A DNA stretch of 64,000 bases from Streptomyces griseocarneus (GTDB lineage: Bacteria > Actinomycetota > Actinomycetes > Streptomycetales > Streptomycetaceae): NCBI GenBank assembly GCA_003674045.1, contig PENC01000002.1:186001-250000 (forward strand), in the 5' to 3' direction. A program made the translations under genes and the position numbers. The first letter of the stretch is position 1. Every line of letters starts with the position of its first letter. Below are positions 1-7,827 of this stretch, piece by piece. The notes beneath the pieces are model-generated. The model was given only the letters and a program-made list of their open reading frames with translations. It ran no database searches and had not been told where the DNA came from.

Positions 1-1023
1 GAGGCCCTTGGCCAGGAGGTCTTCCTCGGCGGCCTGGACGATGCGGCCCATGGTCCTGACCGTCTCGATCGGATATTTCCCGACGCTGGTCTCGCCCGAG
101 AGCATGACCGCGTCCGTGCCGTCGATCACCGCGTTGGCCACGTCGGAGGCCTCCGCGCGCGTGGGGCGGCTGGCCTCGATCATCGACTCCAGCATCTGCG
201 TGGCCACGATCACCGGCTTCGCATTGCGCCTCGCCAGCTTGATCGCACGCTTCTGCACGATCGGGACCGTTTCCAGCGGCATTTCGACGCCCAGGTCGCC
301 GCGGGCGACCATGAGGCCGTCGAAGGCGTCGACGATCGCGTCGAGGTCCTCCACAGCCTGGGGCTTCTCGATCTTCGCGATGACGGGGAGGCGGCGGCCC
401 TCCTCGTCCATCACACGGTGCACGTCCTCGATGTCGCGGCCGCTGCGGACGAAGGAGAGGGCGATGATGTCGGCGCCCGTCCTGATCGCCCAGCGGAGAT
501 CGTCGACGTCCTTCTCGGAGAGAGCGGGGACGGAGACGGCGACTCCGGGGAGGTTGAGGCCCTTGTGGTCGGAGACCATGCCGCCCTCGATGACGATGGT
601 CCGTACGCGCGGGCCGTCGACCGCCGTCACCTCCAGGGTGACCCGGCCGTCGTCGACGAGGATGCGCTCGCCCCTGGCGACGTCCGCGGCCAGACCGGCG
701 TAGGTCGTGCCACACATGTGGCGGTCGCCCTCGATGTCCTCGACGGTGATGGTGAACTCGTCACCGCGTTCAAGAAGTACGGGGCCTTCACGGAATCGCC
801 CGAGGCGGATCTTCGGGCCTTGAAGGTCGGCGAGGACCCCGATGCTGCGGCCTGCCTCTTCGGCGGCCTTGCGCACCCGCCGGTAACGCGTCTCGTGGTC
901 GGCGTAGCTGCCATGGCTGAGGTTGAAGCGGGCGACGTCCATTCCGGCCTCGACGAGCGTCTTGATCTGCTCGTACGAGTCGGTGGCCGGGCCCAGGGTG
1001 CAGACGATTTTCGCTCGGCGCAT
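1..1023 (-). CDS. pyk: Pyruvate kinase, 5' part (3' end outside window)
   Basis: Glycolytic enzyme converting phosphoenolpyruvate and ADP to pyruvate and ATP in the cytoplasm. Only the first 341 codons are present; the C-terminal part of a family member of about 475 residues runs off the left edge. The translation starts [14 protein letters not shown], the usual pyruvate kinase N-terminus. It continues with [14 protein letters not shown] (active-site lysine region), [11 protein letters not shown] and [15 protein letters not shown], then DAVMLSGE. The ATG at 1021-1023 is chosen because this N-terminus matches the family; longer reading frames upstream lack homology. No partner gene is co-directional within 140 bases upstream. 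Actinobacteria often carry two pyk genes; which paralogue this is cannot be decided here. Confidence 0.96.
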   Translation of the reverse strand, partial: MRRAKIVCTLGPATDSYEQIKTLVEAGMDVARFNLSHGSYADHETRYRRVRKAAEEAGRSIGVLADLQGPKIRLGRFREGPVLLERGDEFTITVEDIEGDRHMCGTTYAGLAADVARGERILVDDGRVTLEVTAVDGPRVRTIVIEGGMVSDHKGLNLPGVAVSVPALSEKDVDDLRWAIRTGADIIALSFVRSGRDIEDVHRVMDEEGRRLPVIAKIEKPQAVEDLDAIVDAFDGLMVARGDLGVEMPLETVPIVQKRAIKLARRNAKPVIVATQMLESMIEASRPTRAEASDVANAVIDGTDAVMLSGETSVGKYPIETVRTMGRIVQAAEEDLLAKGL

Positions 1024-1167
1024 GGCACGACCTTATGACCTACCGGCGGGTAGAGAATTCGCCAGCCGGAACTGCCCAACGTCCGTTGAGTAAAAGCTTG
1101 TTGACAATTAGTGAAACGTGCACGGGGGTGCTCCGATGAGCGCGCGGCGCACTCCCCGCGCGGCGTC

Positions 1168-1869
1168 TCACAAGGCCGGAGGTGTCATGGTCAGACGGGC
1201 ATTGACCTGCGCGTAGACGGTCTGGCGCTGGGGTTCGAGGTCGAGCGCGGGTGCGGGGGGCGCGCCCGCGTACCCAGCGGCGCGTGCCATACCGCCGGGC
1301 GCGGCCAGGGGGACGACGGGTGCGGCGTTCTCGGCGCCGATGTCGGCGAGTTCGAGCAGGGCGACGATGCGGGAGCCGAGGGCTTCGGCGTATTCGCGGG
1401 CTCGCTGTACGGCGTCGCGGACGGCGTGCTGGCGGACTTCGCGGTGTGCGGGCGAGTCGGGGCGCAGCGCCCACCAAGGGCCGTCGACGCTGGTGAGGTC
1501 GAGGGCGGCGAGGCGGGTGGTGAGTTCGCCGAGTGCGGTGAAGTCGGCGAGGGTCGCGGTGAGGTGGACGGTGCCGTGGTAGGCGTGGACGCGTTCGTGG
1601 CGGCCGCGTTCGGTGAGTTGCGGGGTGATGGTGAGGGTGCCGGTCTGGAGTTTTTCGACGGCGTCGCCGTAGGACTTGATGAGGTCGAGGGCCTGGTTGT
1701 TGCGGCGGGTGAGGTCGCCCAGGGTGCTGGTGCGGTCGGTGCCGCGGGCGTTGAGGGTGATGCCGAGGTGGGCGATTTCGGGGTCGACGTCGAGGCGGGC
1801 TTCACCGCGGACGGAGAGGCGGGGGGTGTCGGGCGTGCCGTAGGGAAGGGGGGCGGTGGGTGCGGTCAT
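1168..1869 (-). CDS. SIMPL-domain (DUF541) protein
   Basis: A 233-residue protein of the SIMPL/DUF541 family. The family is widespread and often periplasmic or extracellular, but has no agreed biochemical function. The sequence shows the typical pattern: an N-terminal strand LSVRGEARLDVDPEIAHL, a central stretch of alternating strands (TGTLTITPQ, YHGTVHLTATL) and a helix-rich end with DAVQRAREYAEALG. I see no signal peptide or membrane segment, so this copy may be cytoplasmic. The ATG at 1867-1869 (MTAPTAPLPYG) is preferred; the upstream extension of the frame would run through a dispersed repeat. The gene stands alone between pyk and the N-monooxygenase, all on the same strand, with a B+A repeat pair separating it from the latter. 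Confidence 0.8.
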   Translation of the reverse strand: MTAPTAPLPYGTPDTPRLSVRGEARLDVDPEIAHLGITLNARGTDRTSTLGDLTRRNNQALDLIKSYGDAVEKLQTGTLTITPQLTERGRHERVHAYHGTVHLTATLADFTALGELTTRLAALDLTSVDGPWWALRPDSPAHREVRQHAVRDAVQRAREYAEALGSRIVALLELADIGAENAAPVVPLAAPGGMARAAGYAGAPPAPALDLEPQRQTVYAQVNARLTMTPPAL

Positions 1870-1907
1870 GCTGGCCAGGGTCCCACGGGACCCGCCCTCC
1901 GGGGCTC

Positions 1908-2006
1908 CGCCGGGGGCTACGCCCCCGGACCCCGTTGTGGTGCGGACCGTGGTCCCGTTTGTGCCCACCCGTTCCGCCATGCGGAACGCCTGCCCACAAA
2001 CGGGGG
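1908..2006 (+). repeat. Dispersed hairpin repeat B, copy 1
   Basis: A GC-rich segment opening with a GGGGGC-loop-GCCCCC type hairpin and ending in a nested inverted repeat. The outer arms CCCGTTTGTG (1954-1963) and CACAAACGGG (1995-2004) pair perfectly. Inside them GTTCCGC (1971-1977) and GCGGAAC (1981-1987) flank CAT. Near-identical copies lie at 7225-7320 and 42938-43036, each followed in the same orientation by an A element. It sits between the stop of the N-monooxygenase gene and the start of the SIMPL gene. Confidence 0.85.
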
Positions 2007-2040
2007 CGACAGATAGACGGGGCTGGGGGCAGCGCCCCTT

Positions 2041-2120
2041 AGGGGCGCGGGGAACTGCGCGACCAGCCCCCACCGGCTCGCAGACGCGCGCGTGGCGCGA
2101 GCCGCACCCCGGTGGGCGCC
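2041..2120 (+). repeat. Dispersed intergenic repeat A, copy 1
   Basis: About 80 bp with the core GGGGCGCGGGGAACTGCGCG, then GACCAGCCCCCACCGG, CGCAGACGCGCGCG and a right end GCACCCCGGTGGGCG. The element ends a few bases from the stop codon of the N-monooxygenase gene (2128). The same sequence recurs about 14 times in this window (7356, 12453, 15472, 15722, 17756, 17854, 32228, 37580, 43067, 50708, 52166, 55599 and 63923). It is non-coding. It could be a terminator-associated or small mobile palindromic element; its function is not evident. Confidence 0.9.
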
Positions 2121-2127
2121 CCCGCGG

Positions 2128-3606
2128 TCAGCGGACCGGTAGCTGGCGGGGCAGTGGCCGTCGTTCGTCGGCGGGTGCGGCGGCGCGTGGGTGGAGGCGG
2201 GGTTCGAGGCCGAATGTGGTGAAGGCGGTGCGTTCGGGGAGTGCGCAGACGGTTTTGCCGGTGATCGCGTTGAGGATGACGGCGCTGCGCCAGGCGGCGA
2301 GTCCGAGGTCGGGGGTGCCGATGCCGTGGGTGTGGCGTTCGGCGTTCTGGACGTGGATGGCGCCGGTAACGAGGGGGTCGAGGACGAGTCGGTGGTGTTC
2401 GTCGACGCGGGGGCGGTCGCTGTGGTCGCGGCGGATGTAGGGGTCGAGGGCGGCGAGGAGGGTGTCGGTGCGGCGTTCGCGGTAGCCGGTGGCGAGGACG
2501 ACGGCGTCGGTGGTGATGCGGGAGCGGGTGCCTTGTTGGGCGTGTTCGAGGTGGAGTTCGACGCGGGTGGTGCCGACGCGGCCGGCGGTGCGGACGAAGA
2601 CTCCTGGGGTGAGGACGGTGTCGGGCCAGCCTCCGTGGAGGCTGCGGCGGTAGAGCTCGTCGTGGATGTCGGCGAGGGTTTCGGTGGCGATGCCCTTGTG
2701 GAGTTGCCATTGCTGGGGCAGGAGTTGGTTGCGTACGCCTTCGGGGAGGGCGTGGAAGTAGCGGGTGTAGTCGGGGGTGAAGTGTTCGAGCCCGAGCTTG
2801 CTGTATTCCATGGGGGCGAAGGCGGGGGTGCGGGCGAGCCAGTGGAGTTTTTCGCGGCCGGTGGGGCGGTTGCGGAGGAGGTCGAGGAAGACTTCGGCGC
2901 CGGATTGTCCTGAGCCGATGACGGTGACGTGGTCGGCGGCGAGGATCTTCTCGCGGTGGTCGAGGTAGTCGGCGGAGTGGATGACGGGGACGGCGGGGGC
3001 TTCGGCGAGGGGGCGCAGCGGTTCGGGGATGTGGGGGGTGGTGCCGACGCCGAGGACGAGGTTGCGGGCGTAGGCGCGGCCGAGGGCTTCGGCTTCGCCT
3101 TCGGTGTCGAGCTGGGTGTAGTCGATCTCGAAGAGGTTGCGTTCGGGGTTCCAGCGGAGTGCGTCGATCTGGTGGCCGAAGTGGAGGCCGGGGAGGGATT
3201 GGCTGACCCAGCGGCAGTAGGCGTCGTATTCGGCGCGCTGGATGTGGAAGCGCTCGGCGAAGTAGAAGGGGTAGAGGCGTTCGCGGGTCTTGAGGTAGTT
3301 GAGGAAGGTCCAGGGGCTGGTGGGGTCGGCGAGGGTGACGAGGTCGGCGAGGAAGGGGACCTGGAGGCTGGTGCCGTCGATGAGGATGCCGGGGTGCCAG
3401 CGGAAGGTGGGGGTCTGGTCGTAGAAGGCGGTGCGGAGGCCGGGGACGCCGTGGGCGAGGGCGGCGAGGGAGAGGTTGAAGGGGCCGATGCCGATGCCCG
3501 CGATGTCGAGGGGCTGGTCGGGGGTGGTGCGGGGGCCGGTTTCGGGGGTCTCGGGGTGGGGGGTGTGGGGGGTGGTGCCGTTGTCGGTGGGGTTGGCGTT
3601 GGTCAT
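2128..3606 (-). CDS. L-lysine/L-ornithine N-monooxygenase (IucD/SidA/PvdA family)
   Basis: A 492-residue FAD- and NADPH-dependent hydroxylase of the family that N-hydroxylates the side-chain amine of lysine or ornithine, normally as the first step of hydroxamate siderophore synthesis. Visible motifs are the FAD fingerprint DIAGIGIGPFNLSLAA near residue 35, substrate-region YRWHPGI-like FRWHPGILIDG, the NADPH fold VTVIGSGQSGAEVFLDLL in the middle and the C-terminal VVLATGY. Length fits the family. The ATG at 3604-3606 is followed by a hydrophilic, low-complexity tail of about 30 residues before the FAD motif. No decarboxylase, acyltransferase or siderophore synthetase lies beside it, and I see no DmdR/IdeR-type iron box in the 369-base upstream region. 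Whether it acts on lysine or ornithine cannot be told from sequence by eye. Confidence 0.9.
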   Translation of the reverse strand: MTNANPTDNGTTPHTPHPETPETGPRTTPDQPLDIAGIGIGPFNLSLAALAHGVPGLRTAFYDQTPTFRWHPGILIDGTSLQVPFLADLVTLADPTSPWTFLNYLKTRERLYPFYFAERFHIQRAEYDAYCRWVSQSLPGLHFGHQIDALRWNPERNLFEIDYTQLDTEGEAEALGRAYARNLVLGVGTTPHIPEPLRPLAEAPAVPVIHSADYLDHREKILAADHVTVIGSGQSGAEVFLDLLRNRPTGREKLHWLARTPAFAPMEYSKLGLEHFTPDYTRYFHALPEGVRNQLLPQQWQLHKGIATETLADIHDELYRRSLHGGWPDTVLTPGVFVRTAGRVGTTRVELHLEHAQQGTRSRITTDAVVLATGYRERRTDTLLAALDPYIRRDHSDRPRVDEHHRLVLDPLVTGAIHVQNAERHTHGIGTPDLGLAAWRSAVILNAITGKTVCALPERTAFTTFGLEPRLHPRAAAPADERRPLPRQLPVR

Positions 3607-3821
3607 CGGTGGGTGTGGCCTTCCGCGTGGTCGGTGTGCGGGTGGTGGTCGGCGGGTGTGGGGGTGGGGCCGGGGTTGCGGGGGTCACGGGGGGTGGTGC
3701 TGGTCTTCGGGATGCCGGGGTGCCGGAGTGGTGGGTGGCGGGTGTCGGCCGCGGGCAAGGCTGTGCCCCTTTTGGGTTGTTTTCTGGGGTGCGTCGCGCG
3801 CTCTGGGCGGGCGTGAGCGGG

Positions 3822-3843
3822 CAGTAACTGCGCCAAGTTACTG
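3822..3843. promoter_or_regulatory. Perfect 22-bp palindrome, candidate operator
   Basis: CAGTAACT (3822-3829), spacer GCGCCA, AGTTACTG (3836-3843): an 8+8 bp perfect inverted repeat in the divergent region 3607-3975 between the N-monooxygenase (minus) and the ATP-synthase b-like gene (plus). The shape resembles a TetR-type operator. The rest of this 369-base gap holds only GC-rich sequence and weak, unsupported short frames (for example a basic 77-codon minus frame at 3603-3836). Confidence 0.45.
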
Positions 3844-3939
3844 GTGCCGCACGGTCGGTGACCGGGGTCCGGCAGGCTTTCGCCCGATGGTGGTATCCGT
3901 ACGGCGGTGGGGAGTTGGGTCTGCTAATGGGGTGCGAGG

Positions 3940-3968
3940 CGGACTTCCGGCTCGGCGTCGACTAATCT
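3940..3968 (+). promoter_or_regulatory. Candidate leaderless promoter of the b-subunit-like gene
   Basis: A good -10 hexamer TAATCT lies at 3963-3968, with a weak -35 (CGGACT, 3940-3945) 17 bases upstream. Only seven bases separate the -10 from the ATG at 3976. No Shine-Dalgarno sequence precedes that ATG (the last bases are CTGCACCCC). A transcript starting at or next to the ATG would be leaderless, which is common in Streptomyces. Confidence 0.4.
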
Positions 3969-3975
3969 GCACCCC

Positions 3976-4530
3976 ATGGCCATGAACTTTCTCGCTCTCG
4001 ACGTAGGGCCGCTCAAGCCCGAGCCTGCGCCGCTCGTGCTCGGGGCCGTCCTGTTCTTCATCCTTTTCGCCGTGATGGCGAAGGTGATCCTGCCCCGGAT
4101 CAACAAGGTGCTCGTGGAGCGCGAGGAGGCCACCGACGGCCGCTTCGACGAGGCGGAGTCGACGCGGGCCGAGGCCGCGCGTGTCCACGCCGAGTACCAG
4201 GAGCTGCTGTCGGAGGCCCGGCACGAGGCCGCGCGCCTGCGCCAGGAGTCGCTGGAGGAGGGCAACAAGATCATCGCCGAGCTGCGGGCCGAGGGCCAGA
4301 AGCAGCGCGAGGAGATCATCTCCGCCGGTCACGCGGTGATCGACGCCGAGCGCGCGGTCGCCGAGGCCGAGCTGCGGGAGCAGGTCGGTGTGCTGGCGAC
4401 GGAGCTGGCGGGCCGGATCGTCGGCGAGTCGGTCGCGGAGTACGCCCGTGAGTCCGGCATGGTCGACCGTTTCCTGGAGGAGCTGCGGACGGCGGAGCCG
4501 TCGGACGCGGTGAGCGACAAGCGCGACTGA
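3976..4530 (+). CDS. Orphan ATP synthase F0 subunit b-like protein
   Basis: A 184-residue protein with the architecture of F-type ATP synthase subunit b: a short N-terminus, one transmembrane helix (LVLGAVLFFILFAVMAKVIL, about residues 19-38), then a long charged coiled coil. Conserved family landmarks are LPRINKVLVEREEAT after the membrane helix, ARHEAARLRQESLEEG, and LATELAGRIVGESV with RFLEEL near the C-terminus. From memory it resembles AtpF of the standard Streptomyces atp operon closely enough to be a paralogue. No other atp gene is nearby, so it is not part of the main operon. It is a single-gene unit with a candidate leaderless promoter and a strong terminator. ATG 3976 is used; the second ATG at 3982 (MNFLAL) is equally possible. 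Whether it enters F1F0 or another membrane complex is unknown. Confidence 0.85.
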   Translation: MAMNFLALDVGPLKPEPAPLVLGAVLFFILFAVMAKVILPRINKVLVEREEATDGRFDEAESTRAEAARVHAEYQELLSEARHEAARLRQESLEEGNKIIAELRAEGQKQREEIISAGHAVIDAERAVAEAELREQVGVLATELAGRIVGESVAEYARESGMVDRFLEELRTAEPSDAVSDKRD

Positions 4531-4564
4531 CGTGTCATGCGGCGCGCGGCGCCGTGGAACGTAT

Positions 4565-4606
4565 GAGGCTCCTGTGGCCCCGAAAGGGTCACAGGAGCCT
4601 CTTTTT
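4565..4606 (+). terminator. Rho-independent terminator of the b-subunit-like gene
   Basis: GAGGCTCCTGTG opens a long stem at 4565 that closes with CACAGGAGCCTC at 4590-4601, around a CGAAAG loop region, followed by TTTTT at 4602-4606. It lies 35 bases after the stop codon and marks the gene as monocistronic. It also separates it from the convergent pepN gene. Confidence 0.9.
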
Positions 4607-4635
4607 CGTTTCCCGCCCGCCGGAACCCGCCGGGA

Positions 4636-7152
4636 CTACGGGTGCGTGGTCCTGATCTTCAGGGCGCGGCGGAGGTCGTCGAGCTGGTCGACGAGCTTGC
4701 GGCGGAGTGCGGGGGTGAGGTCGGGGGTGGCGAGGCAGGCCTCGCCGAGGCGGAGGGTCTCGTCGTCGACGAAGGGGCCGGGGAAGGCGTGGCGGCCGGC
4801 GGCGTCGGCGATGGCGGCGCCGCGGCGGGCGGCGAGCGCGGCGGCGTCGCGGTGGTAGCGGTCGCGGTAGGGGCGCAGGAGGTCGAGCTGTTCGGGCTGC
4901 CAGAAGCCCTGGGCTGTGGCGATGAAGAGGTAGTTCGAGAGTTCTTCGGTGCCGGTGCCGAACATGGCCTGCCAGGCGGTTTCCTTGGCGGCGGGGTCGG
5001 GGAGGGCGGCGCGGCAGCGGGCGGCGCCTTCCTGGCCGGTGGCGCTGGGGTCGCGGGCGAGTTCGGCGTCGATGGCGGCGGGGGTGGTGGCGCCGAGGGC
5101 GGCGAGGCGGGCGAGGGCGCGCCAGCGGAGGTCGGGGTCGAGTGCGGGGCCGCCGGGGACGGTGCCGTCGTGGAGCCAGGTGTGGAGGGTGTCGGGGGTG
5201 GTGGTGCTGTCGATGAGGGTGCGGACGGCGGTGAGGCGGAGGCCCTGGGTGTCGGGGCCGGGATGGTGGCCGGTGGTGCGGTCGAGGAGGTCGTGGCAGA
5301 GGTCGGTGAGGGTGGCGAGGGCCGCGGGTCGGGCGGTGGGGGTGGTGTAGAGGTCGGTGATGTGGGTGCGGGCGAAGGCGAGGACGCCGCGGGCGAGGGC
5401 GGTGTCGGTCTCGTGCGGGAGATGGGTGCGGGCGGTGGCGAGGTAGGCGGCGGGGGCGAGCTCGGCGTCGCGGACCATGTCGCGGGCGGCGTTCCACAGG
5501 ACGGCGCGGGTCAGCGGGCCGGGCAGGCCCGGGAGGGCGCGCAGGGCGGTGTCCCAGGAGGTGGGGTCGAGCCGGATCTTGGCGTAGGTGAGGTCGCCGT
5601 CGTTGAGGAGGAGCAGGTCGGGGCGGGTGCCGGGGCGAGCGGTGACGGACCGGCCCTGGGGGACGTCCACCTCGAAGCGGTCGCGGAGGACGAGCCGGGT
5701 GGGCTCTGCCGGGTCCTGGTCGTAGGCGCCGACGGCGATGCGGTGCGGTCGGGTGCCGTCCTGGAGGACGCCGAGGTGCCAGTAGTGGCCGTCGGCCTCG
5801 CCGATCGAGGCGGTGAGGGTGTCGACGCCGCTGGTGCGGAGCCAGCGGTCGGCCCAGGTGTGGACGTCGCGGTCCGTGTGGCGGGCGAGGGAGTCGATGA
5901 GGTCGGCGAGGGTGGCGTTGCCGAAGCGGTGGCGGGTGAAGTGATCGTTGATGCCCGCGAGGAAGTCCTTCTCGCCGAGCCAGGCGACGAGCTGGCGCAG
6001 GGCGGAGGCGCCCTTGGCGTAGGAGATGCCGTCGAAGTTGAGGAGTGCGGAGGCGGTGTCGGGGACGGCGTCGGGGTCGGGGGCGACGGGGTGGGTGGAG
6101 GGGCGCTGGTCGGCGTCGTAGCCCCAGCTCTTGCGGGCGGAGCCGAATTCCGTCCAGGCGCCGTCGAAGCGGGTGGCGTCGGCGAGGACCTGGTAGCCCA
6201 TGTACTCGGCGAAGGACTCGTTCAGCCAGATGTCGTCCCACCAGCGGAGGGTGACCAGGTCGCCGAACCACATGTGGGCCATCTCGTGGGCGATGGTCAC
6301 GCCGCGGGTCTGGCGTTCGGTGTCGGTGACGGCGGAGCGGAAGACGTATTCGTCGCGGAAGGTGACGAGTCCGGGGTTCTCCATGGCGCCCGCGTTGAAT
6401 TCGGGGACGAAGGCCTGGTCGTAGGAGTCGAAGGGGTAGGGCTCGTCGAAGATCTCGTGGAAGCGGTCGTAGCAGCGGCGGGTGATGTCGAGGATTTCCT
6501 CGGCGTCGGCGTCGAGGTGGGGGGCGAGGGAGCGGCGGCAGTGGAGGGCGAAGGGCAGGCCGGCGTGTTCGGTGCGTACGGAGTGCCAGGGGCCTGCGGC
6601 GAAGGCGACGAAGTAGGTGCTCAGGGGCGGGGTGGTGGCGAGCTGCCAGCGGCCTTCGCCGTGGTGGGTGGCGATGCCGTTGCCGAGGACGGTCCAGGCG
6701 GGGGGCGCGGTGACGGTGATGTCGAAGACGGCCTTGAGGTCGGGCTGGTCGAAGGCGGTGAAGATGCGCTGGCAGTCCTCGAGGAAGGCCTGGCTGTAGA
6801 GGTAGGTCTCGCCGTCGGCGGGGTCGGTGAAGCGGTGCATGCCCTCGCCGGTGCGTGAGTAGCGCATGTCGGCTTCGACGCGGAGTTCGTGGGGCCCGGC
6901 GGTGAGGGCGAGGGGCAGCCGGTCGTCGTCGAGGGTGGCCGGGTCGAGGGGGGTGCCGTCGAGGGTGGCGCGGTGCAGGGTGGCGGGCTTGAGCTCGGCG
7001 AAGGTGTGGCCGGGTTCGCGGGCGGTGAAGTGGATGACGGTGGTGGAGGTGAAGTGTTCCTCGCCGCGGGTGAGGTCGAGGTCGATCTCGTAGCGGTGGA
7101 CGTCGAGGAGGCGGGCGCGGGCGCGGGCTTCGTCGCGTGTGAGTGCGGGCAT
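4636..7152 (-). CDS. pepN: Aminopeptidase N (M1 family zinc metallopeptidase)
   Basis: An 838-residue M1 aminopeptidase that removes N-terminal residues from peptides, probably cytoplasmic because no signal peptide is visible. The zinc-binding and substrate motifs are intact: GAMEN at residues 255-259, HEMAH at 289-293 and the third zinc ligand in NESFAEYM (Glu312). The C-terminal half is the helical ERAP1-like domain typical of actinobacterial PepN. The start ATG at 7150-7152 (MPALTRDEA) is chosen because GGGAG lies 10 bases upstream; an ATG at 7159-7161 would sit directly against that ribosome site. It runs convergent to the b-subunit-like gene and has no operon partner. Confidence 0.96.
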   Translation of the reverse strand: MPALTRDEARARARLLDVHRYEIDLDLTRGEEHFTSTTVIHFTAREPGHTFAELKPATLHRATLDGTPLDPATLDDDRLPLALTAGPHELRVEADMRYSRTGEGMHRFTDPADGETYLYSQAFLEDCQRIFTAFDQPDLKAVFDITVTAPPAWTVLGNGIATHHGEGRWQLATTPPLSTYFVAFAAGPWHSVRTEHAGLPFALHCRRSLAPHLDADAEEILDITRRCYDRFHEIFDEPYPFDSYDQAFVPEFNAGAMENPGLVTFRDEYVFRSAVTDTERQTRGVTIAHEMAHMWFGDLVTLRWWDDIWLNESFAEYMGYQVLADATRFDGAWTEFGSARKSWGYDADQRPSTHPVAPDPDAVPDTASALLNFDGISYAKGASALRQLVAWLGEKDFLAGINDHFTRHRFGNATLADLIDSLARHTDRDVHTWADRWLRTSGVDTLTASIGEADGHYWHLGVLQDGTRPHRIAVGAYDQDPAEPTRLVLRDRFEVDVPQGRSVTARPGTRPDLLLLNDGDLTYAKIRLDPTSWDTALRALPGLPGPLTRAVLWNAARDMVRDAELAPAAYLATARTHLPHETDTALARGVLAFARTHITDLYTTPTARPAALATLTDLCHDLLDRTTGHHPGPDTQGLRLTAVRTLIDSTTTPDTLHTWLHDGTVPGGPALDPDLRWRALARLAALGATTPAAIDAELARDPSATGQEGAARCRAALPDPAAKETAWQAMFGTGTEELSNYLFIATAQGFWQPEQLDLLRPYRDRYHRDAAALAARRGAAIADAAGRHAFPGPFVDDETLRLGEACLATPDLTPALRRKLVDQLDDLRRALKIRTTHP

Positions 7153-7224
7153 GCGGATCATGCTCCCGCAGCGTCGCTCCTGGGCCCACCGGTTAGTGGG
7201 GCACCCCACTTCCGGGGGCTTCCG

Positions 7225-7320
7225 GGGGGCTTCGCCCCCGGACCCCGTTATGGTGCGGTCCGGTGGTCCGGTTGTGCCCACCCGTTCCGCCCTTTGCGGA
7301 ACGCATGCCCACAACCGGGA
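7225..7320 (+). repeat. Dispersed hairpin repeat B, copy 2
   Basis: This is the same element as at 1908-2006 but with a changed stem: CCGGTTGTG (7268-7276) pairs with CACAACCGG (7310-7318). The inner arms GTTCCGC and GCGGAAC are kept, with CCTTT in the loop instead of CAT. Because both sides of the outer stem changed together, pairing is maintained. The gap 7153-7510 between pepN and the chorismate mutase gene consists almost wholly of this B copy and A copy 2. Confidence 0.85.
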
Positions 7321-7355
7321 AGGTGAACGGGATCCGGGGCGAAGCCCCGGCCTCA

Positions 7356-7490
7356 AGGGGCGCGGGGAACTGCGCGACCAGCCCCCACCGGCCCGCAGCC
7401 GCGCACGGGCCTGGGTGGCAACCCGGTGGGCGCAACGGGCCGCCGGCCCGCAGCCGCCGCGCGCAGCGCAAGACGTACCCCGGTGGGCGG
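7356..7490 (+). repeat. Dispersed intergenic repeat A, copy 2 (internally duplicated)
   Basis: The core GGGGCGCGGGGAACTGCGCG is followed by CCAGCCCCCACCGG. The right-hand part is present twice: GGCCCGCAGCCGC leading to CCCGGTGGGCG occurs at about 7391-7433 and again at 7445-7489. It ends about 20 bases before the 3' end of the minus-strand chorismate mutase gene. Confidence 0.85.
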
Positions 7491-7510
7491 TGGGGGCCGG
7501 AGCGCGGGCC

Positions 7511-7816
7511 TCAGGCCCGGGCAATGGTCTCGTGGTGGCGGATCACCTCCGCGATGATGAAGTTGAGGAACTTCTCCGCGAAGGCGGGGTCGAGCTTGGC
7601 GTTCGTGGCCAGCTCGCGCAGCCTCGCGATCTGGCGGGCCTCGCGCGCGGGGTCGGCGGGCGGCAGCTTGTGGGCGGCCTTGAGGTGGCCGACCTGCTGG
7701 GTGCATTTGAAGCGCTCGGCGAGCATGTGGACGATGGCGGCGTCGATGTTGTCGATGCTGTCGCGCAGTCGTCCCAGCTCGGCGCTGACGGATTCGTCGT
7801 GGGTGCTGTCACTCAT
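7511..7816 (-). CDS. AroQ-class chorismate mutase
   Basis: A 101-residue all-helical protein of the chorismate mutase type II fold, which rearranges chorismate to prephenate for phenylalanine and tyrosine synthesis. The family pattern is clear: ELGRLRDSIDNIDAAIVHML followed by AERFKCTQQVGHLKAAHKLP, then DPAREARQIARLRELA and a C-terminal helix with FLNFIIAEVIRHH. ATG 7814-7816 (MSDSTHDES) gives the usual length; the longer open frame upstream overlaps the AraC-type gene in another frame and is not used. No signal peptide is visible, so the enzyme should be cytoplasmic. It lies 11 bases downstream of the AraC-type gene on the same strand and may be co-transcribed with it. The two functions are not obviously related. 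Confidence 0.93.
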   Translation of the reverse strand: MSDSTHDESVSAELGRLRDSIDNIDAAIVHMLAERFKCTQQVGHLKAAHKLPPADPAREARQIARLRELATNAKLDPAFAEKFLNFIIAEVIRHHETIARA

Positions 7817-7827
7817 GCTCCCCGAGC

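Noticed and set aside
1101..1106. TTGACA upstream of pyk on the plus strand as a -35 element
   Set aside because: No -10 at a suitable distance and no plus-strand gene begins nearby; on the minus strand no clear promoter could be fixed either.
3603..3836. A 77-codon minus frame overlapping the N-monooxygenase start by four bases
   Set aside because: The ATGA overlap looks attractive, but the product is Pro/His/Thr/Arg-rich low complexity and runs into the palindrome; no support for coding.
4642..6858. A 738-codon plus-strand frame opposite pepN
   Set aside because: Shadow of pepN, no recognisable domain or ribosome site.
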